Positions 63,045 to 64,000 of a stretch of DNA of 64,000 bases are shown piece after piece (within the stretch, counting starts at the first letter, position 1; the number at the start of each line of letters is the position of its first letter). The stretch lies in the NCBI RefSeq assembly GCF_023072615.1, contig NZ_JAKNRW010000003.1, forward strand, positions 409,870 to 473,869, read 5' to 3'. A program made the translations under genes and the position numbers. A model generated the notes under the pieces. The model worked only from the letters and a program-made list of their open reading frames with translations. It did not search any database and was not told the DNA's origin. Origin of the DNA: Pseudomonas violetae (GTDB taxonomy: Bacteria > Pseudomonadota > Gammaproteobacteria > Pseudomonadales > Pseudomonadaceae).

Positions 63045-64000
63045 ATGAGTATCAACGACCAGAAAGACGACCAGGAAATCGGCCCAGCAGGCGAAAAACT
63101 GCAGAAAGTCCTCGCCCGTATCGGCGTCGGCTCGCGCCGTGACGTGGAAGCCTGGATCAGCCACGGCCGCATCAAGGTCAATGGCAAAGACGCCACCCTC
63201 GGTCAGCGCGTCGACCTGCATGACGCCATCACCATCGATGGCAAGGTGATCAAGCGCGAAGAAGCCGCCGAGTCGGTTCGCCGCGTGATCATGTACAACA
63301 AGCCCGACGGTGAAATCTGCACCCGCAATGACCCGGAAGGCCGTCCAACCGTATTTGACAAGATGCCGCGCCCGAAAGAAGGTCGCTGGATCAATATCGG
63401 TCGCCTGGACATCAACACCACTGGTCTGCTGATGTTCACCACTGACGGTGAGTTGGCCAACCGCCTGATGCATCCTTCCTACGAAATGGACCGTGAATAC
63501 GCGGTACGTGTGCGTGGCGAAGTCGATGACGAGATGATCGAGCGCTTGAAAGCCGGGGTTGTCCTCGAAGACGGCCCGGCCAAGTTCACCGATATCAAGC
63601 AGGCGCCAGGTGGCGAAGGTTTCAACCATTGGTACCACTGCGTGGTCATGGAAGGTCGTAACCGCGAAGTTCGTCGTCTGTGGGAATCCCAGGGCCTGGT
63701 GGTCAGCCGCCTGAAGCGCGTGCGTTTCGGTCCGGTGTTCCTCAACTCGGACCTGCCGATGGGTCGCTGGCGCGAAATGAGCCAATACGAAGTCGACATT
63801 CTGAGTGCTGAGGTCGGCCTGACGCCTGTGGCCATGCCGCAGATGAATGCAAAGAGCAAGGACAAGCTTGAGCGTATGCAGCGCAAGTCGTCGCGTCCTA
63901 TGGGCACTACCGAGCGTGTCCGGACCCTGCGTCCAGCCGCTGGTGCTCCTGCCGCCAACCCGCGTCCGGCCCGTGAGCCGCACATCGAAGGCGAGCGTCC
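63045..64000 (+). CDS. rluB: RluB, 23S rRNA pseudouridine synthase (3' end outside the window)
   Basis: The visible 318 codons encode a pseudouridine synthase with an S4 RNA-binding domain (EKLQKVLARIGVGSRRDVEAWISHGRIKVNGK, residues 17-48) and the RsuA/RluB catalytic domain with GRLDINTTGLLMFTTDG (catalytic Asp in RLD) and EGRNREVRRLWES. RluB modifies U2605 of 23S rRNA. A basic, Pro-rich C-terminal tail has begun when the window ends. The ATG at 63045 has GGGAGG 9 bases upstream. Confidence 0.92.
   Translation, partial: MSINDQKDDQEIGPAGEKLQKVLARIGVGSRRDVEAWISHGRIKVNGKDATLGQRVDLHDAITIDGKVIKREEAAESVRRVIMYNKPDGEICTRNDPEGRPTVFDKMPRPKEGRWINIGRLDINTTGLLMFTTDGELANRLMHPSYEMDREYAVRVRGEVDDEMIERLKAGVVLEDGPAKFTDIKQAPGGEGFNHWYHCVVMEGRNREVRRLWESQGLVVSRLKRVRFGPVFLNSDLPMGRWREMSQYEVDILSAEVGLTPVAMPQMNAKSKDKLERMQRKSSRPMGTTERVRTLRPAAGAPAANPRPAREPHIEGER

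Overview
The window is a stretch of chromosome from a fluorescens-group Pseudomonas, or a close relative. The evidence is recognisable gene families, GC-rich codon use, and many copies of the degenerate Pseudomonas REP palindrome (TGTGGGAGCGAGC...GCTCGC...) between genes. Several blocks match gene neighbourhoods I recall from P. aeruginosa: a guanidinobutyrate (gbu) block, a recQ / MarR / FimV-like / plpD / SelT-like block, and a trkH / nitroreductase / cpx / yciI / yciB / scpAB / rluB block. I saw no phage, IS element, CRISPR array, rRNA or tRNA, so this is mostly core genome.

Layout. 1-9.7 kb: a truncated ABC transporter, ppiA coupled to an alpha/beta hydrolase, a LysR regulator, azoR, an EamA exporter, a YbdG-type mechanosensitive channel, a DEAD-box helicase and a DUF899 protein. 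9.9-16.6 kb: small hypotheticals, a DUF6279 lipoprotein, a TorF-like porin, a CvfB-like S1 protein, a divergent MFS/LysR pair with a clear operator palindrome, and a tiny PA1414-type ORF. 16.7-23.4 kb: a serine-less ACP-like protein, then the gbu operon (gbuA, NTF2-like protein, NCS1 permease, sodium symporter, one terminator) with divergent gbuR and a DTW-domain tRNA-modification gene.

23.4-39.8 kb is the most striking part: a complete Lap biofilm-adhesion locus. A type I secretion system (lapE outer-membrane factor, lapB ABC exporter, lapC adaptor) lies divergent from lapA, a 2637-residue RTX adhesin. LapA has an N-terminal retention module with a TAAG cleavage site, nested T1SS-143/VCBS repeats, a VWA domain and C-terminal RTX repeats. 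LapD (degenerate GGDEF-EAL c-di-GMP receptor) and LapG (calcium-dependent cysteine protease) follow on the opposite strand. In the established model c-di-GMP-bound LapD sequesters LapG. When c-di-GMP falls, LapG cuts LapA after its retention module and the cell detaches.

39.9-55.5 kb: ybaN-like and YecA genes, recQ, a MarR regulator, a FimV/HubP-like protein, the patatin autotransporter plpD, a selenoprotein-W-like thioredoxin, an AraC/EamA pair, an LpxH-like phosphoesterase, HD and Mpo1-like proteins, a second AraC regulator and trkH. 55.5-58.4 kb is a Cpx-type envelope-stress module (cpxR, spy-like chaperone, sensor kinase) with phased GTAAA repeats upstream of spy. 58.5-64 kb is yciI-yciB divergent from rnm-yciO-scpA-scpB-rluB; rluB runs off the window end.
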